Below, in pieces: positions 17,175-26,852 of a stretch of 54,188 nt of DNA. The stretch comes from Bacillota bacterium (lineage in GTDB: Bacteria; Bacillota; Clostridia; Peptostreptococcales; Acidaminobacteraceae), in the NCBI GenBank assembly GCA_030529225.1, contig JAUMXH010000013.1, positions 1-54,188 of the forward strand, given 5' to 3'. A model generated the notes under the pieces. That model was given only the letters and a program-made list of their open reading frames with translations, was not told where the DNA came from and searched no databases. How positions within the stretch are numbered: position 1 is the first letter of the stretch; the number at the start of each line of letters is the position of its first letter. Made by a program: the position numbers and the translations under genes.

Positions 17175-17813
17175 TCATACGCCGACTTTTTTGCATAGAG
17201 TATTGATTGCGCAGAGCTCACAGGCCGGCTTGATCGCCTTGCAGACCCTTCTGCCGTGAAAAATCAGGCTGTGGTGCATGATCGTCCACAGTTCCTTCGG
17301 AATCACTTTCATCAGTTCTCTTTCTATGGTATCCACGTTGTCCGAGCGAACCAGGCCGATTCTGTTGGACACCCGCTTCACATGGGTATCGACCGCGATG
17401 GCGGGGGTGCCGAAGGCGTTGGAAACCACGACATTGGCGGTTTTTCTGCCCACGCCGGGCAGTTCGATCAGCCGGTCGAGTTCTTCCGGAACCTCTCCAC
17501 CATATTGTTGATCCAAAATTTCGCAGGTCAGGCGGATGTTCTTCGCCTTGCTCTTGTAGAGTCCGCAGGGCTTGATAATCTGTTCCAAGAGCTCGTGATC
17601 CAGCTCATAGATGTCGGCGGCCTTGCCGAGGACGCGAAACAGGGTGGGGGTCGTCTTGTTTACCCTCACATCGGTGCACTGCGCGGAAAGCATCGTGGCA
17701 ATCAGGAGTTCAAAGGGGCTGGTGAAGTCGAGTTCGGCCTTCGCGTCGGGATAAATCTCCCTCAGCTTTTCAATGATGCTCTGTATTTCCTTCTTGGTAA
17801 GCTTGGTCGCCAT
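17175..17813 (-). CDS. nth: Endonuclease III
   Basis: A 212-residue base-excision repair glycosylase/AP lyase for oxidised pyrimidines. The helix-hairpin-helix LPGVGRKTANVV carries the catalytic lysine, and the catalytic aspartate is in AVDTHVKRVSNRIGL. The C-terminal iron-sulphur loop has the exact C-x6-C-x2-C-x5-C spacing (CKAIKPAC, CELC, CAINTLC). Length is normal. Its ATG touches the uvrB stop codon, so the two repair genes are translationally coupled. Confidence 0.96.
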   Translation of the reverse strand: MATKLTKKEIQSIIEKLREIYPDAKAELDFTSPFELLIATMLSAQCTDVRVNKTTPTLFRVLGKAADIYELDHELLEQIIKPCGLYKSKAKNIRLTCEILDQQYGGEVPEELDRLIELPGVGRKTANVVVSNAFGTPAIAVDTHVKRVSNRIGLVRSDNVDTIERELMKVIPKELWTIMHHSLIFHGRRVCKAIKPACELCAINTLCKKVGV

Positions 17814-19799
17814 CTACTTTCCCCCGCCCAGCTTTTTGATTTCGTCGCGGATTCTTGCGGCACGCTCAAACTCGAGCGCATCGGCTGCAATCCTCATCTG
17901 CAGTTTCAGTTCCTCAATCAAATCGACTCGCTCCGCATCCGACAGGTTCACGCTGTATTCCGCAACGTCTTCGGCGACTTCTTTGCTCGCTTCAATCAAA
18001 TCCTTGATCGACTTTTTGATGCCGGTCGGCGTGATGCCGTGCCGTTCGTTGTATTCGCTCTGTTTCTTGCGCCTTCTCTCGGTCTCGTCTATCGCCCGCT
18101 GCATCGACGGGGTGATGCTGTCGGCGTACATAATGACCGTTCCGTTCACATTTCTTGCCGCCCTTCCGATCGTTTGAATCAGCGAGGTGTCGCTCCGCAA
18201 AAAGCCTTCTTTGTCCGCATCCAAAATCGCGACCAGGCTGACCTCCGGAATGTCGAGTCCCTCCCGTAGTAGGTTGATTCCGATCAAACAGTCGAATTCC
18301 CCGATTCTGAGGTCGCGGATGATTTTCATCCGCTCGACCGCATCGATGTCCGAGTGCATGTAGCGAACCCTGAGGCTCATCTTCTCAAAGTAAGCGGTCA
18401 AATCCTCCGCCATCTTTTTGGTCAGAGTCGTCACCAGAACCCGCTCGCCGCGTTCGGCCCGCTTTATAATCTCCGCATAGAGGTTGTCGACCTGCGAAGC
18501 GGTCTCCCTGATTTCAATCACCGGATCGAGCAGCCCCGTAGGACGAATGACTTGTTCGGCGATGGTGCTCGACTTCTCTTTTTCGTAGTCGGCAGGGGTC
18601 GCGCTCAAATAGAGAACCTTGTCGGTCAGGCTCTCGAACTCCTCAAAGTTCAGCGGTCTGTTGTCGAGCGCCGAAGGGATGCGAAATCCGTACTCCACCA
18701 GGTTGGTCTTTCTTGACCTGTCGCCCTTATACATCGCACGAATCTGCGGGATGGTCGCGTGGCTCTCGTCGATGACGATCAAAAAATCGTCCGGGAAGTA
18801 GTCAATCAGCGTGCTGGAGCGCGAACCGACCGGCCTGCCTTCCAGGATTCTCGCATAGTTTTCGATGCCCGAACAGAATCCGAGCTCCCTGAGCATCTCG
18901 ATATCGTAGCGGGTTCTCTCCTGAATCCTTTGCGCCTCAATCAACTTGTTTTCACTCTTAAATCTTTTGACCTGGGCGGCAAGTTCCCGTTCGATATCGG
19001 CAATCGCGCGCTCAATACTCTCGGTGTCCTTCACATAGTGGCTGGCGGGGAAGATTACGACATGGGTTCTATCGCGCAAAATCCTTCCGGTCAGCGGGTC
19101 AATCTCGGAAATGCGGTCAATTTCATCGCCAAAGAGTTCAATCCGGATAGCCTTCTCCGACTTTGCCGCAGGGATGATTTCAATCACATCGCCCCTCACG
19201 CGAAAAGCCGTACGATGAAAGTCGATGTCGTTTCTCTTGTACTGAATGTCGACGAGCTTTTCGATGATTTCTTCCCGGGATTTTTGCAGGCCGACCCGCA
19301 CCGAGAGCGCCATGTTCTTGTAGTCAATCACATCGCCCAGTCCGTAAATACAAGAAACCGATGCCACCACGATGACATCGTTGCGCTCAAAGAGGGAAGC
19401 TGTCGCCGAGTGCCTCAGCTTGTCGAGCTCCTCATTCTGGGCGGAGTCCTTCTCTATGTAGGTATCGGTTTGGGCGACGTAGGCCTCCGGCTGGTAGTAG
19501 TCATAGTAACTGACGAAGTACTCGACCGCGTTGTGGGGGAAGAAGCTGCGAAGCTCCTCCACCAACTGCGCCGCGAGGATTTTGTTGTGGGCGATGACCA
19601 GAGTCGGCTTCTGCATCCTCCGGATGACATTGGCCACGGTGTAGGTCTTTCCCGAACCGGTCGCGCCGAGGAGGGTGACATGTTTCTCCCCCCTGTCGAA
19701 CGCGGACACGATGTCCTCGATGGCCTGCACCTGGTCGCCCTTCGGTTCAAACTCCGATACCAGTTCAAACGAACGGGTTTCTTCTGTATTAAAATTCAT
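17814..19799 (-). CDS. uvrB: UvrB, nucleotide excision repair subunit
   Basis: A 661-residue helicase-fold damage-verification subunit. Walker A is GATGSGKT (about residues 44-51). The beta-hairpin region that grips DNA is present ([24 protein letters not shown]). Motifs [19 protein letters not shown] and [10 protein letters not shown] follow in order, and a UVR domain at the C-terminus ([22 protein letters not shown]) would contact UvrC. Length and order are canonical. uvrA and uvrC are not in the window. It starts 7 bases after the transketolase C-subunit stop codon and is coupled to nth. Confidence 0.97.
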   Translation of the reverse strand: MNFNTEETRSFELVSEFEPKGDQVQAIEDIVSAFDRGEKHVTLLGATGSGKTYTVANVIRRMQKPTLVIAHNKILAAQLVEELRSFFPHNAVEYFVSYYDYYQPEAYVAQTDTYIEKDSAQNEELDKLRHSATASLFERNDVIVVASVSCIYGLGDVIDYKNMALSVRVGLQKSREEIIEKLVDIQYKRNDIDFHRTAFRVRGDVIEIIPAAKSEKAIRIELFGDEIDRISEIDPLTGRILRDRTHVVIFPASHYVKDTESIERAIADIERELAAQVKRFKSENKLIEAQRIQERTRYDIEMLRELGFCSGIENYARILEGRPVGSRSSTLIDYFPDDFLIVIDESHATIPQIRAMYKGDRSRKTNLVEYGFRIPSALDNRPLNFEEFESLTDKVLYLSATPADYEKEKSSTIAEQVIRPTGLLDPVIEIRETASQVDNLYAEIIKRAERGERVLVTTLTKKMAEDLTAYFEKMSLRVRYMHSDIDAVERMKIIRDLRIGEFDCLIGINLLREGLDIPEVSLVAILDADKEGFLRSDTSLIQTIGRAARNVNGTVIMYADSITPSMQRAIDETERRRKKQSEYNERHGITPTGIKKSIKDLIEASKEVAEDVAEYSVNLSDAERVDLIEELKLQMRIAADALEFERAARIRDEIKKLGGGK

Positions 19800-19806
19800 T
19801 CTCTAA

Positions 19807-20760
19807 CTATAAATTCTCCAAAACGGTCTTGACGATATCTTCCGCCCTCAACTCGTAGACTTCTTTGAGGTAGTCGAGCGAGCCGACCTGTCCGAACTTG
19901 TCCTTCACGCCGATTCGCTTCATCCTGCAAGGGTGGTTTTCCGCGAGCACTTCGGCAACCGCTGAACCTAAGCCGTTGATGATGTTGTGGTTTTCCGCGG
20001 TAAAAATCATCCCGGTCTGTTTTGCCGAGTCGATGATCAAATCCTTGTCAATCGGTTTAATCGTGAACATATCCACGACCCTCACGCTGATTCCTTTTTC
20101 TTCCAAAAGCTCGGCAGCCTTCATCGCTTCCGCAACCATGATGCCGCAGGCGACAATGGTCGCGTCCTTGCCCTCTCTCAGGATGACGCCCTTGCCGATT
20201 TCAAACTGAGACCCGTCCTCGTAGAACTTGACGCCGTTCTTTCTGAGCAGTCTGATGTAGAACATGCCGTTCAATTTTGAAGTCTGTGCGAGCAGATCCT
20301 TCAACATCGCCGCATCGGTAGGGACGAGAATGGTCATGTCCGGAATGTTTCGCATGATGCCGACATCTTCGAACGGCATGTGGGTTCCGCCGTTAAATGC
20401 GGCCGTCACGCCGGGGTCGGAGCCGATGATGCGAACGTTGAGCTGCGCGTAGGCACAAGAGACAAAGATTTGGTCGTAGCATCGTCTTGTCGCAAACGGC
20501 GCGAAGCTGTGCGCGTACGGAATCTTTCCTGCGGCACTCAAACCCGCCGCCACGCCGGCGAGGTTGGCCTCCGCAACGCCCACGTTGTAAGCCCTGTCAG
20601 GGAAGCTCTTAAAAAAGTCGTTCATGCCGAGCGAGCTCGAAAGGTCCGCGTCCAAAACCACGATGTCCTTGTTCTCCTTTGCCAATTCCATCAGGCTTTG
20701 GCAATATACTTTTCGCATCTCGAGCGCGTCTTTTTCGTGTGTCTTAGATAGAGTTACCAT
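19807..20760 (-). CDS. Transketolase, C-terminal subunit
   Basis: A 317-residue protein equal to the pyrimidine-binding and C-terminal domains of transketolase (SLMELAKENKDIVVLDADLSSS, FPDRAYNVGVAEANLAGVAAGL, DMTILVPTDAAMLKDLL, GIMVAEAMKAAELLEEKGISVRVVD). It pairs with the N-subunit upstream to transfer two-carbon ketol groups in the non-oxidative pentose phosphate pathway with thiamine diphosphate. Its start overlaps the N-subunit stop by 7 bases, and GGAGGTGA lies inside the upstream gene, so the two are made together. Confidence 0.93.
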   Translation of the reverse strand: MVTLSKTHEKDALEMRKVYCQSLMELAKENKDIVVLDADLSSSLGMNDFFKSFPDRAYNVGVAEANLAGVAAGLSAAGKIPYAHSFAPFATRRCYDQIFVSCAYAQLNVRIIGSDPGVTAAFNGGTHMPFEDVGIMRNIPDMTILVPTDAAMLKDLLAQTSKLNGMFYIRLLRKNGVKFYEDGSQFEIGKGVILREGKDATIVACGIMVAEAMKAAELLEEKGISVRVVDMFTIKPIDKDLIIDSAKQTGMIFTAENHNIINGLGSAVAEVLAENHPCRMKRIGVKDKFGQVGSLDYLKEVYELRAEDIVKTVLENL

Positions 20761-21620
20761 GCTTCACCTCCGCCAAGGGCCTCTATTTCCTTTTGATATT
20801 GTTCAATCAGTTCGTCCGCGAGTTTGAACTCGGCTTCCGAAAACCGCATGTGGTGGTTTGCTTCCGTTTCCATCACGAACGGATAGCCCTCTCCCTTGAC
20901 GGTATCGAGCACGATGCAGCTCGGTTTGCCCTTCGTGTTCTTCGCGTTTTCAATCGCTTCTTCAACTGCCTTGATGTCCTTTCCTTTGACGGTGACTGCG
21001 TGGAATCCGAAGGATTCAAACTTCGCTCTGATGTCTCCAAGACCGCTGATGTCCTCGGTTCTGCCGTCGAGCTGCTTCTTATTCTCATCCACGAATACAA
21101 TCAGCCTGTCGAGTTTTTGGTGAGTCGCAAACATTGCGGATTCCCAAACCTGCCCTTCGTTGAGCTCCCCGTCTCCGAGGATCAGGTAGGTGTAGTTGTC
21201 CCTGCCGTCGATTTTGTTGGCGAGGGCGATTCCCGCAGCCGAGCTCGCACCCTGACCTAAAGAACCTGTGGTCATATCGATTCCTATGGTCAGGTTTTTA
21301 TCGCAGTGAGAAGGCAGATTCGTGCCGTTTTTATTCAGGTTCATCAGCTCTTCCACCGGGAAGAAGCCTTTGAGCGCAAGGCAGGAATAGATGGCGGGAC
21401 CTGCGTGCCCCTTGGAACATACCAGGTAGTCGCGATCTTCCATCTTCGGATTCTTAGGATCCACCTTCATATGTTTTCCGTACAGAACTGCCAAGGCATC
21501 GGTGATCGATCCGCAACCGCCGATATGCCCGAAGCCCAGGTTCTTGATGGATTTCAGGGTTTCGAGTCGGATGCATTTGGCAAACTTTTCCAAGCGCTGT
21601 AACTCTTTTTCGTTTAGCAT
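20754..21620 (-). CDS. Transketolase, N-terminal subunit
   Basis: A 288-residue thiamine-diphosphate-binding half of transketolase: GHIGGCGSITDALAVLYG, SKGHAGPAIYSCLALKG, TTGSLGQGASSAAGIAL and the diphosphate/metal motif GDGELNEGQVWESAMFA. Split transketolases are common in anaerobes and archaea. AAAGGAGG is 8 nt before the ATG. It is 18 bases downstream of asd and overlaps the C-subunit gene, giving the order asd, tkt-N, tkt-C, uvrB, nth. It supplies pentose and erythrose phosphates. Confidence 0.93.
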   Translation of the reverse strand: MLNEKELQRLEKFAKCIRLETLKSIKNLGFGHIGGCGSITDALAVLYGKHMKVDPKNPKMEDRDYLVCSKGHAGPAIYSCLALKGFFPVEELMNLNKNGTNLPSHCDKNLTIGIDMTTGSLGQGASSAAGIALANKIDGRDNYTYLILGDGELNEGQVWESAMFATHQKLDRLIVFVDENKKQLDGRTEDISGLGDIRAKFESFGFHAVTVKGKDIKAVEEAIENAKNTKGKPSCIVLDTVKGEGYPFVMETEANHHMRFSEAEFKLADELIEQYQKEIEALGGGEAW

Positions 21621-21638
21621 GAAACGAGCCTCCTTTTT

Positions 21639-22631
<993 letters not shown>

Positions 22632-22693
22632 AATTTCCTCACTTTACAAACACGGAGCGAAATCCATTTTGAACGCAATTTGTGCATAAGCAC

Positions 22694-22702
22694 ATTTTAG
22701 CA
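22694..22702 (-). promoter_or_regulatory. Extended -10 of the asd operon
   Basis: TGCTAAAAT on the - strand, with an upstream TG that makes it an extended -10. The -35 position is weak. GTGC/GCAC flanks it as a short dyad. Confidence 0.5.
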
Positions 22703-22903
22703 CTTTTTTCCATTTATTGCTAGGCGCTAATCGGAGAATGCGCAAAGAATTGGAGTTTCGGTATTTTTAGGGGGAAGAGTTTTTTCCGCTTCTCACCTAA
22801 TGTTCGTTGTCGACAGATTGCGGTGGCTGTACGAGAATTGCGAGCTGATTTAAGATGCTCACTTTGGGTGTCCGGTAATAAAAGACTTTTTCCTTATTTA
22901 CAA

Positions 22904-22932
22904 TTGATTCTTTATCTTTCTTTTGATATTCT
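22904..22932 (+). promoter_or_regulatory. Promoter of the DUF4352-like lipoprotein
   Basis: TTGATT (22904-22909), 17-bp spacer, TATTCT (22927-22932), 57 bases before the start codon. Confidence 0.6.
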
Positions 22933-22989
22933 TTTACTGTTTCATCTGCTTGAGATTGAAAAAAGAAAGACTGTATGGAGGAAGAGAAC

Positions 22990-23961
22990 ATGAGAAAGAC
23001 GCTTGTTTTGCTATTATGTGTATGTATGGTGTTCAGCTTGGCCGCCTGCGGAGGGAAAAAAGGAAAGGCCGCCCCTCCGGACGGAAGCGCGCTGAAAGAG
23101 TCGGAATTGGCTCCGGGAGTCCAAAAATCGGTGCCGAATTATGCCGATTTTACCTTGTTCAAGGTGATGAGCGGGAAGAAAGTGGCCGCATCCGTTAGCG
23201 ATTCCATCCATTTTGAAAATCAAGAGGAAGGCCAAATCTATGTGGATATGATTTTAGACATCACAAACACGAGCGAAGATTTTATTCCGTGTGCGGAGGT
23301 GGTCAAGCTGAGCGCAACAAATGCGAAGGGCGAGAGCTATCCGGCGAGCATTTACGCGGCCGAAACCAATGAGCGAAGCATTTTGACACAGTATGTGGAC
23401 ATTGCGCCGCTCTTTACAGAGCGCTTGCACTGTGCAATCTCGGTTCCGGAAGAAGAGACTGACCTTACCTTAAAATTGACGGTCAAGGACAAGGAATATA
23501 CCTATGACTATCAAGTCGGTAATATTGATGTGTTCGCCGAAGAAATCGAGAAGGGAGACAGCGTCGAGGAGCCCGGCTTTGCGGACTTCAAATTCAAAGG
23601 GATTGAGTATGCGGACAAGGTGATGCCTTCTAACGCAAAAGACGGGTACAGCGGTTTTCAAACAAGTGACCCGGATAATGTGTTTTTGGTCGTGAAATAC
23701 GATGTGACAAATCGTACGAGCGAACGAAAGCTCAGCGAAAGCTTTGTAGGGGTACAGGCGCGTTTTGGGGAGGAAGAATACTACGGTTTTCTGAGCGTTG
23801 AAGATAGCGAGGGCGCTTTTTTGGTTTCCTATGAGGAGATAGAGCCGAAGGATAGCAGGCCTTTCTACTTCCTTTTTGAAGTGCCGAAGAGTGTGAACAA
23901 GGATGATTTGTTTTTGACCATTTCTTTTAACGGAAAAGAATTTCACTACAAAGGAAAGTAG
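22990..23961 (+). CDS. Lipoprotein with two DUF4352-like domains
   Basis: About 323 residues from the ATG at 22990, chosen because GGAGG (22977-22981) lies 8 nt before it. An earlier ATG at 22975 overlaps that ribosome site. The signal ends in the lipobox LAAC. The mature protein has two similar beta-sandwich blocks (about 50-170 and 195-320), each with the pattern VDMILDITNTSEDF or LVVKYDVTNRTSERK that is typical of DUF4352-type Ig-like domains. These occur on many surface lipoproteins of Bacillota; function is unknown. The gene is monocistronic and followed by the terminator in the first 73-bp repeat. Confidence 0.75.
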   Translation: MRKTLVLLLCVCMVFSLAACGGKKGKAAPPDGSALKESELAPGVQKSVPNYADFTLFKVMSGKKVAASVSDSIHFENQEEGQIYVDMILDITNTSEDFIPCAEVVKLSATNAKGESYPASIYAAETNERSILTQYVDIAPLFTERLHCAISVPEEETDLTLKLTVKDKEYTYDYQVGNIDVFAEEIEKGDSVEEPGFADFKFKGIEYADKVMPSNAKDGYSGFQTSDPDNVFLVVKYDVTNRTSERKLSESFVGVQARFGEEEYYGFLSVEDSEGAFLVSYEEIEPKDSRPFYFLFEVPKSVNKDDLFLTISFNGKEFHYKGK

Positions 23962-23965
23962 GGCG

Positions 23966-24038
23966 GGAGAATGACTTAAAATTTTTGCGTATAGACGCAT
24001 TTTTTTAAAGTGCGTCAGTCGGTTTCGCTATTTAGAGA
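23966..24038 (+). repeat. 73-bp direct repeat, left copy
   Basis: It matches 24731-24803 at about 68 of 73 positions with no gaps. It contains a terminator-like hairpin and ends in a 13-bp segment also present inside the dinJ-type gene. After this copy, identity with the antitoxin gene continues to 24057. Confidence 0.9.
23986..24006 (+). terminator. Terminator within the left 73-bp repeat
   Basis: TGCGT (23986-23990), loop ATAG, ACGCA (23995-23999) and a run of seven T. It ends the lipoprotein transcript. Confidence 0.65.
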
Positions 24039-24057
24039 AGAAAATGGCGGAGTACAA
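24026..24057 (+). repeat. Fragment of the DinJ-type antitoxin gene
   Basis: These 32 bases are identical to 24341-24372 inside the antitoxin gene, in the segment encoding RYLEKKMAEY. This copy is not in an open frame with a start codon and appears to be a leftover gene fragment fused to the left repeat. Confidence 0.85.
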
Positions 24058-24101
24058 GGCAAGAAGAGAAAGGCATGTAATGCAAAAGTAATGAAATATA
24101 C

Positions 24102-24130
24102 TTTAAATTTGCTTTCTTTTGTATTAAAAT
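24102..24130 (+). promoter_or_regulatory. Promoter of the DinJ/YoeB module
   Basis: TTTAAA (24102-24107), 17-bp spacer, TAAAAT (24125-24130). AAAGGAGG follows at 24141-24148. Confidence 0.55.
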
Positions 24131-24154
24131 AAGGATAGAGAAAGGAGGCGAATC

Positions 24155-24418
24155 ATGGCACAAGCAGTCAATGTGAATTTTCGTTTGGATGAAGAAGTGA
24201 AAAAAAGTATGGAACAGACCTGTTCTGAACTTGGTATCTCTATGAGCGCGGCGTTTACCATCTTTGCTAAGAAAGTTGCCAGAGAAAAGCGCATCCCGTT
24301 TGAAGTGTCTGTCGATCCGTTTTATTCGGAGGCCAATATCCGCTATTTAGAGAAGAAAATGGCGGAGTACAAAGCCGGAAATCTGAAATTTTTTGAGCAA
24401 GAACTCATTGAGGAATAG
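24155..24418 (+). CDS. RelB/DinJ-family antitoxin
   Basis: An 87-residue ribbon-helix-helix antitoxin: NVNFRLDEEVKKSMEQTCSE, then LGISMSAAFTIFAKKVA and IPFEVSVDPFYSEANIRYL, the standard DinJ layout. The C-terminal tail would wrap the toxin. It is followed after two bases by a YoeB-type toxin gene. AAAGGAGG is 6 nt before the ATG. A 32-bp piece of its coding sequence is duplicated upstream at 24026-24057. Confidence 0.92.
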   Translation: MAQAVNVNFRLDEEVKKSMEQTCSELGISMSAAFTIFAKKVAREKRIPFEVSVDPFYSEANIRYLEKKMAEYKAGNLKFFEQELIEE

Positions 24419-24420
24419 GC

Positions 24421-24693
24421 ATGGGAACGAAGAGAATACAATGGGATCAAGATGCCTGGGAAGACTATCTCTATTGGCAAACTCAAGATAAAAAAATGCT
24501 TAAAAGAATCAATCAACTGATTAAAGATATCAGCCGCAATCCCTTTGAAGGAATTGGGAAACCGGAACCCTTAAAAGGGAACCTTTCAGGTTTTTGGAGT
24601 AGGCGAATTGACGAAGAACATCGTCTTGTTTACTCAGTGGAAGAAGACCTTGTTCTCATATTTGCTTGCAGGGGGCATTATGATACCTTATGA
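24421..24693 (+). CDS. yoeB: YoeB/Txe-family mRNA interferase toxin
   Basis: A 90-residue toxin of the RelE superfamily that cleaves mRNA on the ribosome. It shows the YoeB pattern IQWDQDAWEDYLYWQTQDKK, IKDISRNPFEGIGKPEPLKG (catalytic glutamate), SRRIDEEHRLVY (arginine) and the terminal CRGHYD with catalytic histidine and tyrosine. All expected active-site residues appear present, so it should be functional. YoeB is more often paired with YefM; pairing with a DinJ-like antitoxin also occurs in Bacillota. Two terminators follow. Confidence 0.92.
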   Translation: MGTKRIQWDQDAWEDYLYWQTQDKKMLKRINQLIKDISRNPFEGIGKPEPLKGNLSGFWSRRIDEEHRLVYSVEEDLVLIFACRGHYDTL

Positions 24694-24700
24694 AAAATGG

Positions 24701-24722
24701 GGGGCGAACGAGCCCCTTTTTT
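24701..24722 (+). terminator. Terminator of the toxin-antitoxin module
   Basis: GGGGC (24701-24705), loop GAACGA, GCCCC (24712-24716) and six T. Confidence 0.85.
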
Positions 24723-24730
24723 AATGGAAA

Positions 24731-24803
24731 GGAGAATGACTTAAAATATTTGCGTCTATACGCATTTTTTTTAAGTGAGTCAGTCGGTTTCGCTATTTAG
24801 AGA
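24731..24803 (+). repeat. 73-bp direct repeat, right copy
   Basis: Same orientation and length as 23966-24038. The terminator stem is the same, but the 4-base loop is CTAT instead of ATAG, its reverse complement, as if the hairpin had flipped. Confidence 0.9.
24751..24772 (+). terminator. Terminator within the right 73-bp repeat
   Basis: TGCGT (24751-24755), loop CTAT, ACGCA (24760-24764) and eight T. Confidence 0.6.
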
Positions 24804-24825
24804 GCGGAAACTCCGCAATTTCAGG

Positions 24826-25443
24826 CTATTCGTACTCCACTTCCGATATGCCCTTATTCTTCTCATCTGCGATGATTTCCAAACGATCGTCCTGTACCAG
24901 TTCTTTCAGAATACCGGCTTGTTTCCCGTCTATCCGAAAGACAACTTTTTTGATTCTTCGGATTCCGTTCGGATGCACAAAATTACTTGGCTTGGGGTCG
25001 ATATTAAAGTAGTTCATCAAAAAAGGGAAATCGATTCCTTCCGGAAAAAAACACTGATATTCCAAGCGTCTTCCTTTTGTGTCCACCCTCTTCAGCTTTT
25101 TAAAATGCACGCCGTCGATTCCCTTTTCCTTTAAAAAAGCAATTTCTTTATCAAGGATTCCGTCTTTTTCGATACAAAGACCGCACCAACCCTCCTCGCA
25201 GCGATCCCAATAAAAGAATCGCTCCATCTTTTTGTTCATTCCGAACAACTTGCAGAGCAGTTTCACGATTTTTGGAATTTTAGTGTCTTGCAGCAACTCG
25301 ATGTAGGCTCCTTCGCTGAAATAAATCAGAGCATTGTAGGGATTTTTTTCCCTGCCGTATTCGACTGCAAAGCCCTTGTTCTTCCATTCCTGAACCGCTG
25401 CATCCAGGTTATTTACCTTATAGATTACATGTCCGCTTCTCAA
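24826..25443 (-). CDS. VOC/glyoxalase-like domain protein
   Basis: A 205-residue protein beginning with a VOC-type opening (GHVIYKVNNLDAAVQEWKNKGFAVEYG) and the later pattern ALIYFSEGAYIELLQ, as in the Glyoxalase_3/VOC group. Members bind a metal and act on small molecules or give resistance; substrate is unknown here. The start codon is TTG (25441-25443), with AGAGGAGG five bases upstream, and no ATG fits. The gene is alone and convergent with the toxin-antitoxin module. Confidence 0.75.
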   Translation of the reverse strand: MRSGHVIYKVNNLDAAVQEWKNKGFAVEYGREKNPYNALIYFSEGAYIELLQDTKIPKIVKLLCKLFGMNKKMERFFYWDRCEEGWCGLCIEKDGILDKEIAFLKEKGIDGVHFKKLKRVDTKGRRLEYQCFFPEGIDFPFLMNYFNIDPKPSNFVHPNGIRRIKKVVFRIDGKQAGILKELVQDDRLEIIADEKNKGISEVEYE

Positions 25444-25541
25444 GCGTACCTCCTCTCTTAATTCGATTGCCTTTACGATTGCCTTTCAGATGTTCCAGCT
25501 CCGAAAAACCTTACAAATCCCGCTCGCCCGGCGGGCTCGCC

Positions 25542-26237
25542 CTACTTCACCTTTAGCGTGTTCAGATAGGCCTTCTTTTCGGGGCTCATCCTCGTGCTCT
25601 CCCTCGCCTTTTGAATCGCCTTGTTGTGTGTCCAGCTTTCGAGTTTCTGCTCTTGCAGGAAGGGGAGGGTTTCCTCGTATTGCTTGACCAGAGCGATGCT
25701 GAAATACCAGGCGACCATCATTCGGATATAGTACTCCTCCGAGTGAATCTTGGCAACCTGTTCCAAATAGTCCGCCTTGAAGTCCTCGTCCAAAAAGTGC
25801 TGAAGGAGAAGACCGATCGCATAGCGAACCGTGTAAGTGTGCTTCGATTGCATCCATTTTTCAATGTGCTTAAGAAGCTCAGCTTTGTGTGTTTTGAACA
25901 GCTTCGGAGAGAACAAGTCGCAGGTCTCCCAGTTGTCGATGTAAGGCAAGAAGGTTTCCGTTTCGTCAATCGCCTCGCCCAAGTCCTTGATTTGCTCAAT
26001 GAAAAAGGCATGCAGGTTGTTTTCCTCAAAGTATGCATGGGGGAGTTTTTTCATAAAGGCTAAGCAGCTTGCCCTATCTTCCTTCCACAGCTTTTTTGCC
26101 AGCTCCCTGAGTTTTGGAGTCCGGATGCCAATCATCGTATCCTCGGAGACATTTGGAACCAATTTCTTGTTGAACTCTTTATAGGCCTCGTCTTTCAGCT
26201 CAAAGAGCTCTTCTGTAAAGTGTCTTGTAGCTTGCAT
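25542..26237 (-). CDS. AlkD-like DNA alkylation repair protein
   Basis: A 231-residue all-helical HEAT-like repeat protein. The family motif NWETCDLF contains the tryptophan and aspartate that recognise N-alkylated bases in the AlkD glycosylases, and VRYAIGLLLQHF and IRMMVAWYFSIAL are characteristic helices. It probably removes bulky or positively charged alkyl bases. AAAGGAGA lies 5 nt before the ATG. It is 12 bases downstream of a small immunity-like gene and probably shares its transcript. Confidence 0.88.
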   Translation of the reverse strand: MQATRHFTEELFELKDEAYKEFNKKLVPNVSEDTMIGIRTPKLRELAKKLWKEDRASCLAFMKKLPHAYFEENNLHAFFIEQIKDLGEAIDETETFLPYIDNWETCDLFSPKLFKTHKAELLKHIEKWMQSKHTYTVRYAIGLLLQHFLDEDFKADYLEQVAKIHSEEYYIRMMVAWYFSIALVKQYEETLPFLQEQKLESWTHNKAIQKARESTRMSPEKKAYLNTLKVK

Positions 26238-26249
26238 CTGTCTCTCCTT

Positions 26250-26756
26250 TCAGCTTTCATGGCTGATTTCCAGAACCTTTCGTTCTTTGTCGAAATAGAC
26301 GACCAGCAGTTCATCGGTAATCTCGGGGTCAAAATTCAAATCCATGATGAATTCTTGCTCTCCCGATTCGCTACTTACAAGGCTTCCGAAGCGATTTACC
26401 CTCAAAAAATCAACCATTTCCAAGAAGGAGAGCTCCTCCGGGTCGCAATCGGGAAACAGGGCGGAGACACTTTCAGAATCGAGTTCTTCTCGGTGAAATT
26501 GCATAAAGTAAGATGTGATGGCATGGGCACTGTGTGCCTCATCGGAAAGGCTCTCTTTTACAAAGTGTTTGGCAAGCATTTCGAGTTGATTCACCTCGTC
26601 CAAGGTGTCAGCGACAATGCGCATCGCCTCCTCACTCAAGGTTAGCTCTTCTTCCACATCGAAGAAAAAGGGGAGCTCCGCTTCGCCTATCGCAAGGAAG
26701 AGCTCGCTGCCCGGCTCATAGTCGATGTTCGGAAAGCGTTTGCTGTTTAAGTTCAT
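26250..26756 (-). CDS. Small acidic cytosolic protein, possibly DUF2004-like
   Basis: A 168-residue, strongly acidic, soluble protein without signal or membrane segments. The end (FIMDLNFDPEITDELLVVYFDKERKVLEISHES) resembles DUF2004-type proteins, several of which sit in immunity-gene clusters. I do not claim a function. AAAGGAGG is 5 nt before the ATG. Its neighbour upstream is another immunity-like gene; no toxin gene is nearby. Confidence 0.55.
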   Translation of the reverse strand: MNLNSKRFPNIDYEPGSELFLAIGEAELPFFFDVEEELTLSEEAMRIVADTLDEVNQLEMLAKHFVKESLSDEAHSAHAITSYFMQFHREELDSESVSALFPDCDPEELSFLEMVDFLRVNRFGSLVSSESGEQEFIMDLNFDPEITDELLVVYFDKERKVLEISHES

Positions 26757-26852
26757 AGTTGCCTCCTTTGAAAATTCGTGACATTTGTCTATCTGTGCCT
26801 ATTATCAATCTGCAGCTTTTATAAAAATGCAGTTTTTATAAATTCCCATTTA

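Larger units (their letters stand above)
22632..22989. other. Intergenic region with divergent promoters
   Basis: This 358-base gap holds the asd promoter on the - strand (22694-22702) and the lipoprotein promoter on the + strand (22904-22932). The middle part (about 22720-22890) shows no credible gene, terminator or riboswitch by eye. Confidence 0.6.

Noticed and set aside
22797..22991. A 64-codon - strand frame in the asd-lipoprotein gap
   Set aside because: It begins inside the lipoprotein start region with no ribosome site and overlaps the lipoprotein promoter. The final segment looks faintly protein-like, but I cannot support it as a gene.
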